NCBI RefSeq assembly: GCF_000164135.1
Contig: NZ_GG770555.1
Location: 615,639 to 679,638 of the forward strand
Direction: 5' to 3'
From: Mycobacterium parascrofulaceum ATCC BAA-614
GTDB lineage: Bacteria > Actinomycetota > Actinomycetes > Mycobacteriales > Mycobacteriaceae
DNA length: 64,000 nucleotides
Every line of letters begins with the position of its first letter. The stretch's first letter is position 1. The notes under the pieces are model-generated. The model saw only the letters and a program-made list of their open reading frames with translations. It was not told the origin of the DNA and searched no databases. A program made the position numbers and the translations under genes. Below, piece by piece: positions 43,837 through 52,994 of the stretch.

Positions 43837-45342
43837 GTGACGTCTTTATGGTTGGCCGACCGAGCCGAACAACCTTGGGCCGCAAGCAAGCTTGACGACG
43901 GCCCCCGATCCGCCGATGTCATCGTCGTGGGCGCCGGCATCACCGGGCTGATGACCGCGGTTCTGCTGGCCCGCGCCGGCAAGGGCGTGCTGGTGCTCGA
44001 GGCGCGCACCGTCGGCGCCTGCGCCACCGGGAACACCACCGCCAAGATCAGCCTGCTGCAAGGCACCCACCTCTCGAAGATCCTGCCCCGGCACGGCAGG
44101 GAACTGGCCCGCGCCTACCTGGAGGGCAACCGGGAGGGCCAGGACTGGGTGATCGATTACTGCCGGTCCCATGACATCTCGGTGCAGCGCGAGGACGCCT
44201 ACAGCTACGCCCAGTCCGCCACGGGCGTGCCGTCCGCCCGCCTGGAGTTGAAGGCGTGCCAAGCGGTCGGGTTGCCCGCCGTCTGGGACGACGACGCCGA
44301 CGTGCCGTTCCCGTACCACGGCGGGGTGCGGCTGCCCGATCAGGCGCAGTTCGATCCCATGCCGTTCCTGGACGCGCTGGCCACGGAGCTCCTCGGCCGC
44401 GGCGGCCGGCTCGTCGAGCACACCCGGGTCCGGCGGGTGTCCACCCGCGGCGACCGCGTGCGGGTGCACGTCAACGACGCCGACCAGCGCGACGTCGAGC
44501 TCGGAGCCGGGCAGCTGGTCCTCGCGACCGGCATCCCCATCCTGGACCGCGGCGGCTATTTCGCTCGCGTGAAGCCGAGCCGGTCCTACTGCTTGGCGTT
44601 CAAGGTCCCCGGCGACATCACCCGGCCGATGATGATTTCCACCGACTCGCCCACCCGTTCGGTGCGGTATGCGCCCGTCGCGGACGGGGAGCGCCTGATC
44701 GTCGGCGGGGCGGGCCACACCGTGGGCCGCGAGAAGAGCCCGTCGAAGGCCCTCGAGGAACTGGCGTCGTGGGCCCGCAAGCACTATCCGGGTGCCGAGC
44801 AGACTCACTTCTGGTCGGCGCAGGATTACACGCCCATCGACCAGCTGCCCTACGTCGGACCCATCCTGCCGGGAACCGAAACCATCTTTGTGGCAACGGG
44901 ATTCAACAAGTGGGGGATGACGAACGGCGCCGCCGCGGCGTTGGCTTTGTCGAGCCGCATGCTTGGTGGGCGAATGGACTGGGCCAGGGCGTTCGCCAGC
45001 TGGAGCCCGCACGAGCTGTCGGGCCTGCCGACGGCACTGCAGGCCAACCTCGAGGTGGGCTTCGACCTGGCCAAGGGCTGGCTCACCCCGCTGCTCCGCA
45101 CCGGCCGCCGCAGCCCCGGCGCGGACGAGGGCGGCGTGGTGAGCGGCCCGCCGTGGCACCTGGAGGCGCGCTGCCGCGTCGGCGGCACCGAGCACCGGGT
45201 GTCGCCGGTCTGCCCGCACCTCGGTGGGATCGTGAACTGGAATGACGCCGACGAGGCGTGGGAATGCCCGCTGCACGGGTCGCGGTTCGCCCCAGATGGC
45301 ACCCTGCTGGAGGGGCCCGCGACCCGCGACTTGACGGCCTGA
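43837..45342 (+). CDS. FAD oxidoreductase fused to a C-terminal Rieske domain
   Basis: A 501-residue protein. Residues 25-375 form a DAO/glycine-oxidase-type FAD domain (VIVVGAGITGLMTAVLLARAGKGVLVLE; GNTTAKISLLQG; TGFNKWGMTNGAAAA). Residues 440-501 form a Rieske [2Fe-2S] domain whose ligands are Cys459 and His461 (CPHLGG) and Cys477 and His480 (CPLHG). Such fusions pass electrons between flavin and cluster, with physiological substrate unknown. A SigF promoter directly upstream places it in the stress/stationary regulon. It converges on the methyltransferase gene. Confidence 0.88.
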   Translation: MTSLWLADRAEQPWAASKLDDGPRSADVIVVGAGITGLMTAVLLARAGKGVLVLEARTVGACATGNTTAKISLLQGTHLSKILPRHGRELARAYLEGNREGQDWVIDYCRSHDISVQREDAYSYAQSATGVPSARLELKACQAVGLPAVWDDDADVPFPYHGGVRLPDQAQFDPMPFLDALATELLGRGGRLVEHTRVRRVSTRGDRVRVHVNDADQRDVELGAGQLVLATGIPILDRGGYFARVKPSRSYCLAFKVPGDITRPMMISTDSPTRSVRYAPVADGERLIVGGAGHTVGREKSPSKALEELASWARKHYPGAEQTHFWSAQDYTPIDQLPYVGPILPGTETIFVATGFNKWGMTNGAAAALALSSRMLGGRMDWARAFASWSPHELSGLPTALQANLEVGFDLAKGWLTPLLRTGRRSPGADEGGVVSGPPWHLEARCRVGGTEHRVSPVCPHLGGIVNWNDADEAWECPLHGSRFAPDGTLLEGPATRDLTA

Positions 45343-45358
45343 GGCCGGTGCGAAGGAC

Positions 45359-46423
45359 TCACTCCGCCTTGCGGTAGACCAGCCAGCGCAACTCGATCGG
45401 CGAATCCCCGGGCTCGACGTCGAACACGTCCAGGCCGTTGGCCCATCCCTCGAACCAGCCCGTCGGCGGCCAGCCCCCTTCGGGGAGGTGGGCCTTCTCG
45501 TACTCGTAGGCGGAATCGTCGGCGTCCAGTTCGAGGGGAAGCCCTGCGACCGCTCGGGCCATCTCGCCGTGGGTGAAGATCATGGTGTTGCACTGCTGAC
45601 CGAGTTGCAGCGCCGCGGCATCGGGAACATAGCCCTCGCGGGGCAAGAAGGCGTTGAACACCAAACGCCCGTCGGGAGCCAGGCAGTCGGCGGCGAGTTC
45701 GAACAGGCCGCGCAACTCGTGGGTGGTCCGGAAGTCGGGCACCACCTCCGAGACCACCATCAGCTGGTATTCCCCGCGGACGCCTTCCATCGCGGTGAAG
45801 ACATCGCTCTGGATCACTTGCACGCCAAGCGATTCAATCTCCGCCTCCGCGCGCATGACCTCCGCGAGCTTCGCCGCCATTTCGACCGCGTCCACCGGGT
45901 GACCCCGGCGGGCCAGCGCCAGGGCGTTGCGCCCGGTCCCCGCTCCGACATCGAGCACGCGGTAGGTCGCCGGGTCGGCGGCCTCGGCGGCCAGGGCCAA
46001 CACCCGCGCGTCCGCCTCGGTGCCGAACAGCGGCGGCGAACGCAGCACCACCCATTCGTCGTAATCGGCATCGAGCGTCCGCCACTCGGCTTGCACGCGG
46101 AAGTTCACTCCGGTCCCGAAGGGCGCGTGGAACGAGATGACGACGTCCGAACGGGGGGAGGCCTTGAACCCCTTCGCCAGCTCCGCCTCCAGGACGGTCC
46201 TGAGCTGAGAAGACTGTTCGGCCGTGTGCCAGACGCCCAGGGTTGCGCAGATGTTGCCGCAGATCTGGACGTATTCGTCGATCAGACCGGGCACCGCCGG
46301 CACCCTGATCTGGCCTTCGGCCACCGACCGGCGATACAACCGCCTGATCATCGCTTCGTGCAGCATCGACGGCTCTAACGAGCTCGGCCGTGGATCTTCC
46401 ACCGCGCCAACTGTGTCGCTCAA
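45359..46423 (-). CDS. SAM-dependent methyltransferase (TehB-like core)
   Basis: A 354-residue protein. An N-terminal helical part (residues 1-90, IRRLYRRSVAEGQIRVPAVPGLIDEYVQIC) precedes a class I methyltransferase with motif I YRVLDVGAGTGRNALALARRGHPVDAVE, and motif II region YQLMVVSEVVPDF. The methyltransferase core resembles TehB/UbiE-like enzymes, and the N-terminal domain is not one I recognise. It is a single gene, convergent with the FAD/Rieske gene and 18 bases downstream of the small hypothetical gene at 46442, which it may follow on the same message. Confidence 0.8.
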   Translation of the reverse strand: MSDTVGAVEDPRPSSLEPSMLHEAMIRRLYRRSVAEGQIRVPAVPGLIDEYVQICGNICATLGVWHTAEQSSQLRTVLEAELAKGFKASPRSDVVISFHAPFGTGVNFRVQAEWRTLDADYDEWVVLRSPPLFGTEADARVLALAAEAADPATYRVLDVGAGTGRNALALARRGHPVDAVEMAAKLAEVMRAEAEIESLGVQVIQSDVFTAMEGVRGEYQLMVVSEVVPDFRTTHELRGLFELAADCLAPDGRLVFNAFLPREGYVPDAAALQLGQQCNTMIFTHGEMARAVAGLPLELDADDSAYEYEKAHLPEGGWPPTGWFEGWANGLDVFDVEPGDSPIELRWLVYRKAE

Positions 46424-46441
46424 GGTGTGCGGGGAGGGCGA

Positions 46442-46651
46442 TCAGCCCGGGTAGTAGGTGGATTCGGCCGCACTCACCCAGCCGGTCTTGTCGGCGTCGC
46501 TCGACCAGGGCCACGTGAATCCGAGGTTGTGCAGCTTCGCGACGTATGCCTCGTCCGTGCTGTCGCCCGACGCGACCGCGGTGCTTGCGGTGCGGGCAGC
46601 GTCAACCATGACGGGAGTTGTCGGTCTGGCCAGCCAACCCGGTGGAAGCAT
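46442..46651 (-). CDS. Small hypothetical protein
   Basis: A 69-residue frame starting at ATG 46651 with AAGAAGGG six bases upstream, and a TATACT -10-like box about 45 bases upstream. The sequence starts MLPPGWLARPTTPVMVDAA and contains DEAYVAKLHNLGFTWPW, faintly like the core of DUF732 secreted proteins, but there is no signal peptide and the rest does not fit. It may be a genuine small gene or a remnant. An in-frame longer version to 46852 has no ribosome-binding site. Confidence 0.45.
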   Translation of the reverse strand: MLPPGWLARPTTPVMVDAARTASTAVASGDSTDEAYVAKLHNLGFTWPWSSDADKTGWVSAAESTYYPG

Positions 46652-47660
46652 TGGATGCCCTTCTTTTTTGTTGTCGGTGTCCAGGTTCGGCCAGTATATG
46701 AGTGGGCCGCTGCCGCGGTTATTAAATGTAGGAAAATTGCCGCGGACCTTACAGAGCAAAGTGATCGGGAGATACGAGGCGTTCGCATTGGCTCCCCGCC
46801 GGCAGCGCCGAAGCGAGCGATGGCCGTGCTGACGCGGCTGCGAGTCGTGCAAGCCCGCCCGCGATGAGGGTCAGGCGATTCGCGGGTGCGCAAATGCTTG
46901 GCAACCAATGCCCAGCGGTGCGTAAGGAACTAGGCACCCGTCAATGCAGCGATTCGCCCTCTGCACGGAAACGACGCATCATCACACAAAATCCATGCGA
47001 AACAATTGCCTGCGGCATCTGTCGATATTGGACGCATTTGATACCCCGGACAAAGACGCGCTCGCGGATTCGCTTGACCTCAGTGCGGGAGCAGACGCCG
47101 GCCATGCGGTCAGCGCTTGCCTTCTGGCGACGATGTCCGAGCCGCCCCGCCGGCCATCGCAGTCGCAGTGCTTGCGGTCGGGCTAGCCCGCTCGTGCAGT
47201 AGCAATCTGGCACTGGCCGCACGTCCCCGGACACGGGAAATAGATAACCGGTGACACAACTTCCTCGGTACCGTCCTTTGGTTTAGCATTGCGACCCTTG
47301 GCAATCGACTTCGGATCGCCAGAAGCTGGCCGGCGCTGCATAATGGGCCAGGGAGGGGGTAAGGTCTTTGCGCTGGTGGGCAGCGTATTTGCGCCGACTG
47401 TCCCAGAATTGGTCGGGCCGTCCGCTGTATCACGCAAGAGGCGCCGCAGCGCTTTGGGCGGCGATTCTCCCGGCGGCAAACTGGAACGAGTCAGCAACGG
47501 GAAGGGACTTGGTTGTCGGGTGGGTGCAGCAAATGCGTTAGGCCCGTTTCGGGCGCTTCCCGGCGCCGGCGGTGAGATCCGGGGCGCCATGTGCACCTGC
47601 GCCCGTCGGGATGCATCCACCGCCGTGGTTTTTCGGCTCGAACTCAGTTAAGGGACCGAC
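46652..47660. other. About 1 kb without a supportable gene, upstream of the PPE pair
   Basis: Both strands carry only short overlapping frames with no recognisable family, poor ribosome-binding sites and mixed codon usage. The first 400 bases are clearly less GC-rich than the rest of the window. No inverted-repeat ends or transposase fragments were found. The last about 30 bases hold the AAGGGACC ribosome-binding site of the first PPE gene. Confidence 0.5.
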
Positions 47661-49076
47661 ATGGATTTCGCGATCTTCCCCCCGGAGGTCAACTCTGGCC
47701 GGATGTATATCGGCGCCGGATCGGAATCGATGGTGGCCGCGGCAGAAGCGTGGGAGGGGCTGGCGTCCGAGCTGCACACGGCTGCCAATGCCTATCAGTC
47801 GGTGATCTCAGGGCTGACCGCCGGCCCGTGGCTGGGTCCGTCGTCCGCGTCGATGGCGGCAGCGGCCGCGTCCTACGTCGGTTGGCTCAGTAGCGCTGCC
47901 ATGCAGGCAGAGGAAACCGCCATGCGGGCCAGGGCCGCGGTGGCGGCCTACGACGAAGCGTTCGCATCGACCGTTCCGCCGCAATTGGTCGCCGCGAACC
48001 GCGCTCTGTTCGCGAGGCTGGTGGCGAACAACCTGTTCGGACAGAACACCTCCGCGATCGCGACCACCGAGACGCAGTACGTCGAGATGTGGGCCCAGGA
48101 CGCCGCAGCGATGTACGGATACGCGGGTGCGTCGGCAGCCGCGACGACATTGACACCGTTCGTCGCCGCGCAACAGAACACCGACCCGAGCGGGTCGGTC
48201 GGGCAAACGGCTGCCGTCAGCCGGGCCGCCGGCACCTCGATCGGCGAGGCGCAAAACGCCGTTTCGTCGCTCCAGCAAAGCTTCTCCGCGGTGCCAAACG
48301 CGTTGCAGGGTTTCGCGGTCGCAGCCCCTACCGCCACGAGCCCGCTGAATACATTGGCCGACCTGGTCTCGATCTTCGTCGACCTGCCGGCCGGACTTGC
48401 GAGCATTTTTGTCGACGTCCCGCTGAGCACCCTTGGCCTGGTGGCTCTTCCCTTCGACATCGGCGGTTATTACACCGGTGTCCACACCGATGACATCGTC
48501 AGTGGCTGGAACGGAGAACAGAGTTGGCCCGGCAGTGGACCAGCGCCCGTCAAGCCCTTCCCTGCGCCGCTGTTGAACCTGCGCCCCGGCACGATCCCGC
48601 CGTCGACGGTCTCCGCAGGTGTCGGCGAGGCCAACACGGTCGGGAACTTGTCGGTGCCGGCGACGTGGACCATCGCCACGCCGTTGGTACGTCCCGTCTC
48701 CTACACCCTGCCCGCGTTGCCCACCGCCGCCGCCGCCGGTGTGGTCGAGGAAGCGTCCGCACCGGGCTCGAGCACCTTTGGCCAGATGGCATTGGCGGGC
48801 CTGGCCGGGCGAGCGATCGCGGGCACCATGGGCGCCGGTGGCGGTAAGGGTGGCGGTAACGGGCCGGGAGTCGAACGCGTGCCGGCCCCCGCGGGTGAGG
48901 CCAACACCGCGCCGGGAGCGCCGGAGGACGGTGAAGCCGCGGCGCCGGAAACGCCGCCTCGGGCGGTGGTGACGGGAGTGGCGGCCGAGCTACGCGAATT
49001 CGCAAAGCTGCGCGACGAGGGAATTCTGACCGAGGAAGAGTACACCGAACAGAAAAACCGACTGCTCGGTCGCTGA
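47661..49076 (+). CDS. PPE family protein, SVP subgroup, with SHOCT-like tail
   Basis: A 471-residue PPE protein, a type VII secretion substrate. The PPE motif is at residues 7-9, the WxG turn is PWLG (W57-G59), and the helical PPE domain spans about residues 1-175. The subgroup motif GxxSVPxxW is GNLSVPATW (328-336). A Gly/Pro/Ala linker leads to a C-terminal SHOCT-like motif (LREFAKLRDEGILTEEEYTEQKNRLL). There is no adjacent PE or esx gene. It is 47 bases ahead of a second PPE gene and probably co-transcribed with it. Confidence 0.95.
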   Translation: MDFAIFPPEVNSGRMYIGAGSESMVAAAEAWEGLASELHTAANAYQSVISGLTAGPWLGPSSASMAAAAASYVGWLSSAAMQAEETAMRARAAVAAYDEAFASTVPPQLVAANRALFARLVANNLFGQNTSAIATTETQYVEMWAQDAAAMYGYAGASAAATTLTPFVAAQQNTDPSGSVGQTAAVSRAAGTSIGEAQNAVSSLQQSFSAVPNALQGFAVAAPTATSPLNTLADLVSIFVDLPAGLASIFVDVPLSTLGLVALPFDIGGYYTGVHTDDIVSGWNGEQSWPGSGPAPVKPFPAPLLNLRPGTIPPSTVSAGVGEANTVGNLSVPATWTIATPLVRPVSYTLPALPTAAAAGVVEEASAPGSSTFGQMALAGLAGRAIAGTMGAGGGKGGGNGPGVERVPAPAGEANTAPGAPEDGEAAAPETPPRAVVTGVAAELREFAKLRDEGILTEEEYTEQKNRLLGR

Positions 49077-49123
49077 GCCGCCGTTCGCCGACATCGCGAT
49101 TATCCGAAAAGGGATGCGCTGCA

Positions 49124-50506
49124 ATGGATTTTGGGATGTTTCCGCCGGAGTTCAACTCCGGTCGGATGTATGCCGGTCCCGGTGCGGCGCCGTTGTCGGC
49201 CGCGGCACAGGCCTGGGCGCAACTGGCCGACGAACTCTACGCAGCGGCCGGCAGGTTTGGAACGGTGGTGGCGGAGTTGACCGCCGGACCGTGGGCGGGC
49301 CCCACGTCGGCGTCGATGGCGGCTGCGGCGGCGCCCTATCTGGAATGGCTCAGCGGCATGGCTGCGCTGGCGGAGGAGACCGCCGCCCTAGCGACATCCG
49401 CGGTCGCCGCCTACGACGCGGCGTTCGCGGCCACGGTCCCGCCACCGATCATCGCGGCCAACCGCAGCCTGTTGGCGGCGTTGGTGGCGACCAACTTCTT
49501 CGGACAGAACACTGCGGCGATCGCCGCCACCGAGGCGGAGTACGCCGAAATGTGGGCCCAGGACGCCGCCGCGATGTACACCTACGCCGGTTCCTCGGCG
49601 GCCGCGACCGCGTTGACGCCGTTGACCTCGCCAGGGCAGAACACCGATCCGGCCGGCCCGGCCCGCCAGGCAGCTGCGGTCAGCCAGGCGGTCAGTGCGC
49701 CCGCCGGCGATGCACTAGGCGTCGTGTCCGACGTCGGCCATACATTTTCCGCGGTGCCCGCCGCGCTCCAAAGCCTGGCGACCGCGGCGCCGGCAGCCGC
49801 GTCGGACCCGCTTTCGACGTTGGCCGACCTGGTCACAATCTTCGTCAGCGCGCCGTCCAGCTTGCTCACTTTCGCGGCAATCCTCCCGCTCGTGGTCATC
49901 GCCGGCCCGGTCGATCTCCCCATCGCCGCCCTCGGCACCCTCATCGGTTTCCACACCGACGACATCGTTAGCGGGTGGAACGGCGAAGAGGTTTGGCCGG
50001 GGTACGGGCCCGCACCCGTCTGGAATTTTCCGGCGACCCTGACGAACCTGAGCCCGGGTGCGGTGCCGACGTTGTCGGCCGGCCTGGCCGAGGCCAAGGC
50101 GGTTGGGGGATTGTCCGTGCCGCAGGCATGGACCGTCGCCGCGTCGGAACTGCGCCCTGCCGCGTTGGCGTCGCCGCTTAGCAGCCTCGACAGCGCCATG
50201 GTGGCGCCCCTGGAAGTCGGCTCGAGCGACATGCTTGGCGACATGGGGGTGGCGGGGATGACCGGGCGCGCTATGGCCGGGGGCCCGAGCGGCGGCGGCG
50301 ACGGCGGCAAGGTGACCGGCCAGCGCGTGGTTGCTCGCTTCGGCGGCGCGGTGCCCGGCAGCGATGGCCAGGCACCGCCCGTCAAGCCCCGGGTGGTGGT
50401 GACCGGAGTCGCCGCCAGGATCCGCGAGATCACCAAACTCCGCGACGAGGGACACTTGAACACCGAGGAATACCAGAAGCTGAAGAACGAGCTGCTCGGG
50501 CGTTGA
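49124..50506 (+). CDS. PPE family protein, SVP subgroup, with SHOCT-like tail (paralogue)
   Basis: A 460-residue PPE protein closely related to its upstream neighbour: PPE at 7-9, PWAG (W57-G59), the same FFGQNTAAIAATEAEYAEMWAQDAAAMY helix, VGGLSVPQAW as the SVP motif, a Gly-rich linker, and the same kind of tail (REITKLRDEGHLNTEEYQKLKNELL). The pair clearly arose by tandem duplication followed by divergence, mostly in the middle region. AAAGGGATG lies ahead of the start. A hairpin follows the stop. Confidence 0.95.
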   Translation: MDFGMFPPEFNSGRMYAGPGAAPLSAAAQAWAQLADELYAAAGRFGTVVAELTAGPWAGPTSASMAAAAAPYLEWLSGMAALAEETAALATSAVAAYDAAFAATVPPPIIAANRSLLAALVATNFFGQNTAAIAATEAEYAEMWAQDAAAMYTYAGSSAAATALTPLTSPGQNTDPAGPARQAAAVSQAVSAPAGDALGVVSDVGHTFSAVPAALQSLATAAPAAASDPLSTLADLVTIFVSAPSSLLTFAAILPLVVIAGPVDLPIAALGTLIGFHTDDIVSGWNGEEVWPGYGPAPVWNFPATLTNLSPGAVPTLSAGLAEAKAVGGLSVPQAWTVAASELRPAALASPLSSLDSAMVAPLEVGSSDMLGDMGVAGMTGRAMAGGPSGGGDGGKVTGQRVVARFGGAVPGSDGQAPPVKPRVVVTGVAARIREITKLRDEGHLNTEEYQKLKNELLGR

Positions 50507-50513
50507 AGCTGTT

Positions 50514-50530
50514 CGGCCTCGCGCAGGCCG
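50514..50530 (+). terminator. Hairpin after the PPE pair
   Basis: CGGCCT and AGGCCG around a 5-base loop, starting eight bases after the second PPE stop. Confidence 0.45.
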
Positions 50531-50585
50531 GCAGTAGCCGGGGTCGGTAGCATGACCGCGACTAATGACTGATGAGGTCTCACCC

Positions 50586-51758
50586 ATGAGAATTGTGCTG
50601 GCAAGCTACGGGAGCCGCGGCGACGTCGAGCCGTGCGCCGCCGTCGGGCGCGAGCTGCTCCGCCGGGGTCACGACGTGCTCATGGCCGTCCCGCCGGACA
50701 GGATCGGCTTCGTCGAATCCGCCGGGCTGACCGCCGCCGCTTATGGGCCGGACACGCGAGAGCAGATCACCACGGCCACGGATTTCGTTCAGCGCGTTCA
50801 GGATCCGATCAGCGCCCTGCCGAAAGTCATGGAGCGCGTCACCAGGGTGTGGGCGGAGAAGGGTACGGCGCTGGCGTCGTTGGCCGAAGGTGCCGACCTA
50901 CTGGTCGCCGGGACGAACGAGCAGCGGCTCGCCGCCAATGTCGCGGAGCTCCACACCATGCCGTTCGCGGCGCTGCATTTCTTCCCCGCGCGGGCGCTGG
51001 AGCTCGGCGGGTTCCAGGAACCCGTCACGACGGTGGCCGAGGGCGCGCAACGCGAAGCCCTCGGCTTGCCCGACAAAGCCCGGCCGTCGGCCCGAGAAGT
51101 GCTGGAGATCCAGGCCTACGAGGAGTTCTGCCTGCCCGATCTGCGCGCCGAGTGGGGCGAATCGGCACATCGGCGGCCGTTCGTCGGGTCGCTGACGCTG
51201 GAAATGGCGACCGATGGCGATGACGAAATGTTGTCGTGGATTGCCGAGGGACCGCCGCCGATCTACTTCGGCTTCGGCAGCACACCGGTCAGCTCGCCGC
51301 CCGAGACGGTCGCGGTGATCACCGCGGCTTGCGAGCAGGTGGGCGAACGCGCGTTGATTTGCAGCGGCCCCAACGATTTCACCCAGCTCGAGCCGGCGGC
51401 CCACACCAAGATCGTGGACGCGGTCAACCACGCGGCCGTTTTTCCGGCATGCCGCGCGATCGTGCACCACGGGGGCGCCGGCACCACGGCCGCGGGCATG
51501 CGCGCCGGGGTTCCCATGTTGTTGCTCTGGCTCTGGCTCGACCAGCCGATCTGGGCGTCCGCGGTCAGCCGGTTGGAGGTGGGGCTTGCCAGACCATTCG
51601 CGGAATCGACCTACGATTCGGTGGTCGCGGACCTGCGCTCCCTGCTCGCCGCGGATCTCGTCACACGGGCCCGCGAGGTGGCGGCCCAGATGACCAAGCC
51701 CGCCGAGAGCGTCGCCCGGGCCGCCGACCTCTTGGAAGACGCGGCGCGCGCGGGCTGA
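50586..51758 (+). CDS. GT1 glycosyltransferase (UGT/MGT-like)
   Basis: A 390-residue GT-B enzyme of family GT1, related to the sterol/macrolide glycosyltransferases and mycobacterial Gtf enzymes of glycopeptidolipid or phenolic glycolipid pathways. N-terminus: IVLASYGSRGDVEPCAAVGRELLRRGHDV. The nucleotide-sugar motif is IVHHGGAGTTAAGMRAGVPMLLL near residues 295-317. No methyltransferase or acyltransferase partner is adjacent, so the acceptor is unknown. ATG 50586 has GAGG about 9 bases upstream. An ATG 21 bases earlier is in frame but has no RBS. Confidence 0.88.
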   Translation: MRIVLASYGSRGDVEPCAAVGRELLRRGHDVLMAVPPDRIGFVESAGLTAAAYGPDTREQITTATDFVQRVQDPISALPKVMERVTRVWAEKGTALASLAEGADLLVAGTNEQRLAANVAELHTMPFAALHFFPARALELGGFQEPVTTVAEGAQREALGLPDKARPSAREVLEIQAYEEFCLPDLRAEWGESAHRRPFVGSLTLEMATDGDDEMLSWIAEGPPPIYFGFGSTPVSSPPETVAVITAACEQVGERALICSGPNDFTQLEPAAHTKIVDAVNHAAVFPACRAIVHHGGAGTTAAGMRAGVPMLLLWLWLDQPIWASAVSRLEVGLARPFAESTYDSVVADLRSLLAADLVTRAREVAAQMTKPAESVARAADLLEDAARAG

Positions 51759-51833
51759 TCGCCCCGACGTTCAGTGGTGCGAAGCGGCCGGGTCGTGTAG
51801 AAGGTTCTGGGTCTCGCCGGGTAGGGATGCGCA

Positions 51834-52676
51834 GTGGAGGATTCGACGGCCTCGTCAGGTCTGGTCGCGGACGGCATGTACGTGCACGCCCTGCTCCGCT
51901 ACCCCGTGAAGTCGATGCTCGGTGAAGCGGTCGCGACCCTCTTCGTCGATGAGCACGGCGCCGACGGGGACCGGCGCCTCGCGCTGCTCGACGCCGACAC
52001 CGGGCACGTGGCCAGCGCCAAGAACGCCCGGTTGTGGCGGGGGCTGCTGAGGTGCACCGCGACCGCGGACGCCGGCCGTGTGACCATCGGCCTGCCCGAT
52101 GGAACCAGCGTGGCGGCCGACGACCCCGGCGTCGACGACCGGCTGTCACGGCTGTTGGGGCGGCCGGTCCGATTGATCGCCCAGCGCCCCGAGGGCGCCA
52201 CGTTGGTGCGCCCGGACCCGGAGAAGTTGCTCGAGTTGGGCCTGGACGCCGAGGTCGGCGGCCGGATTCTTCGGATCGCCCAGGCGACCCCGGGCGACGC
52301 CTTCACCGACGAAGCCCCGCTGCACGCGATCACCACGGCAACGTTGGAGCACATCGGCGTCGAGGCATTGCGCTACCGGCCGAACGTGGTGATCACCACG
52401 CCACCGGACTACCGGCCCTATGCCGAAAACGACTGGGTCGGTCGGGACATCGCCATCGGCGCTGCGCGGGTGCGGGCACTGACGGCCACCTCACGGTGCG
52501 TCGTGCCGACGCTCGAACACGGCCCATTGCCACGCGCTCCGCAGGCACTGCGCACCCCCGCGGCCGAGAACCGTTGGGACACAGGCGGTCACGGCGCCCA
52601 GCCGTGCGCAGGGGCTTACCTCGCCGCGCTGGCGGCGGGTGTGATCCGCGTCGGCGACCGCGTCGCCATCGGGTGA
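51834..52676 (+). CDS. MOSC-domain protein
   Basis: A 280-residue protein with an N-terminal MOSC beta-barrel (VHALLRYPVKSMLGEAVATLFVDEHGADGDRRLALLD) and a MOSC domain (about 130-280) as in molybdenum-cofactor sulfurase C-termini and YiiM/mARC relatives. The conserved cysteine is in TATSRCVVPTLEHG. Such proteins use a molybdenum cofactor to reduce N-hydroxylated compounds or carry sulfur. GTG start at 51834; the ATG at the MYVHALL segment is an alternative. A short intergenic region separates it from the convergent small gene at 52698. Confidence 0.85.
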   Translation: MEDSTASSGLVADGMYVHALLRYPVKSMLGEAVATLFVDEHGADGDRRLALLDADTGHVASAKNARLWRGLLRCTATADAGRVTIGLPDGTSVAADDPGVDDRLSRLLGRPVRLIAQRPEGATLVRPDPEKLLELGLDAEVGGRILRIAQATPGDAFTDEAPLHAITTATLEHIGVEALRYRPNVVITTPPDYRPYAENDWVGRDIAIGAARVRALTATSRCVVPTLEHGPLPRAPQALRTPAAENRWDTGGHGAQPCAGAYLAALAAGVIRVGDRVAIG

Positions 52677-52697
52677 TCAGCCGTGCCTGCCGCGGAG

Positions 52698-52949
52698 TCA
52701 GGCACCGAGGTTGCGAAGCGCGGTGTCGAGCTCCTCGGCCTGCTCGGCCAGCTCGCGTTCCGAAAGCTGCGCGCCTCCGGCCCGCTCCAGCACCTCCTGG
52801 CGCGTCGCGATCTGCAGGGCGCCACGGTAATCCGCGGTGTCCAACTCCGCCGGCGAGGCGACGTCGACGCGGCCCTCGATCGCGACCAGAACGGCCCGTT
52901 CGTCGTGCGAGTCCAGCAGGCGCCGGACGTCATCAGCGCTGACGGTCAT
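52698..52949 (-). CDS. Small conserved hypothetical protein
   Basis: An 83-residue acidic helical protein (MTVSADDVRRLLDSHDERAV to the end, with QEVLERAGGAQLSERELAEQAEELDTAL). A good ribosome-binding site, GAGGGGG, lies just ahead of the ATG. Function unknown. It is 45 bases downstream of the DUF6480 gene on the same strand and could belong to the same message as the SRPBCC-ADH-DUF6480 genes. Confidence 0.6.
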   Translation of the reverse strand: MTVSADDVRRLLDSHDERAVLVAIEGRVDVASPAELDTADYRGALQIATRQEVLERAGGAQLSERELAEQAEELDTALRNLGA

Positions 52950-52994
52950 GCCTGCCCCCTCGTGCCGGTTCGCATCGCACGAAATCCTTTCACG

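Noticed and set aside
46652..47660. Insertion sequence or transposase remnant in the gap before the PPE genes
   Set aside because: No terminal inverted repeats, target duplications or transposase-like frames were found on either strand.
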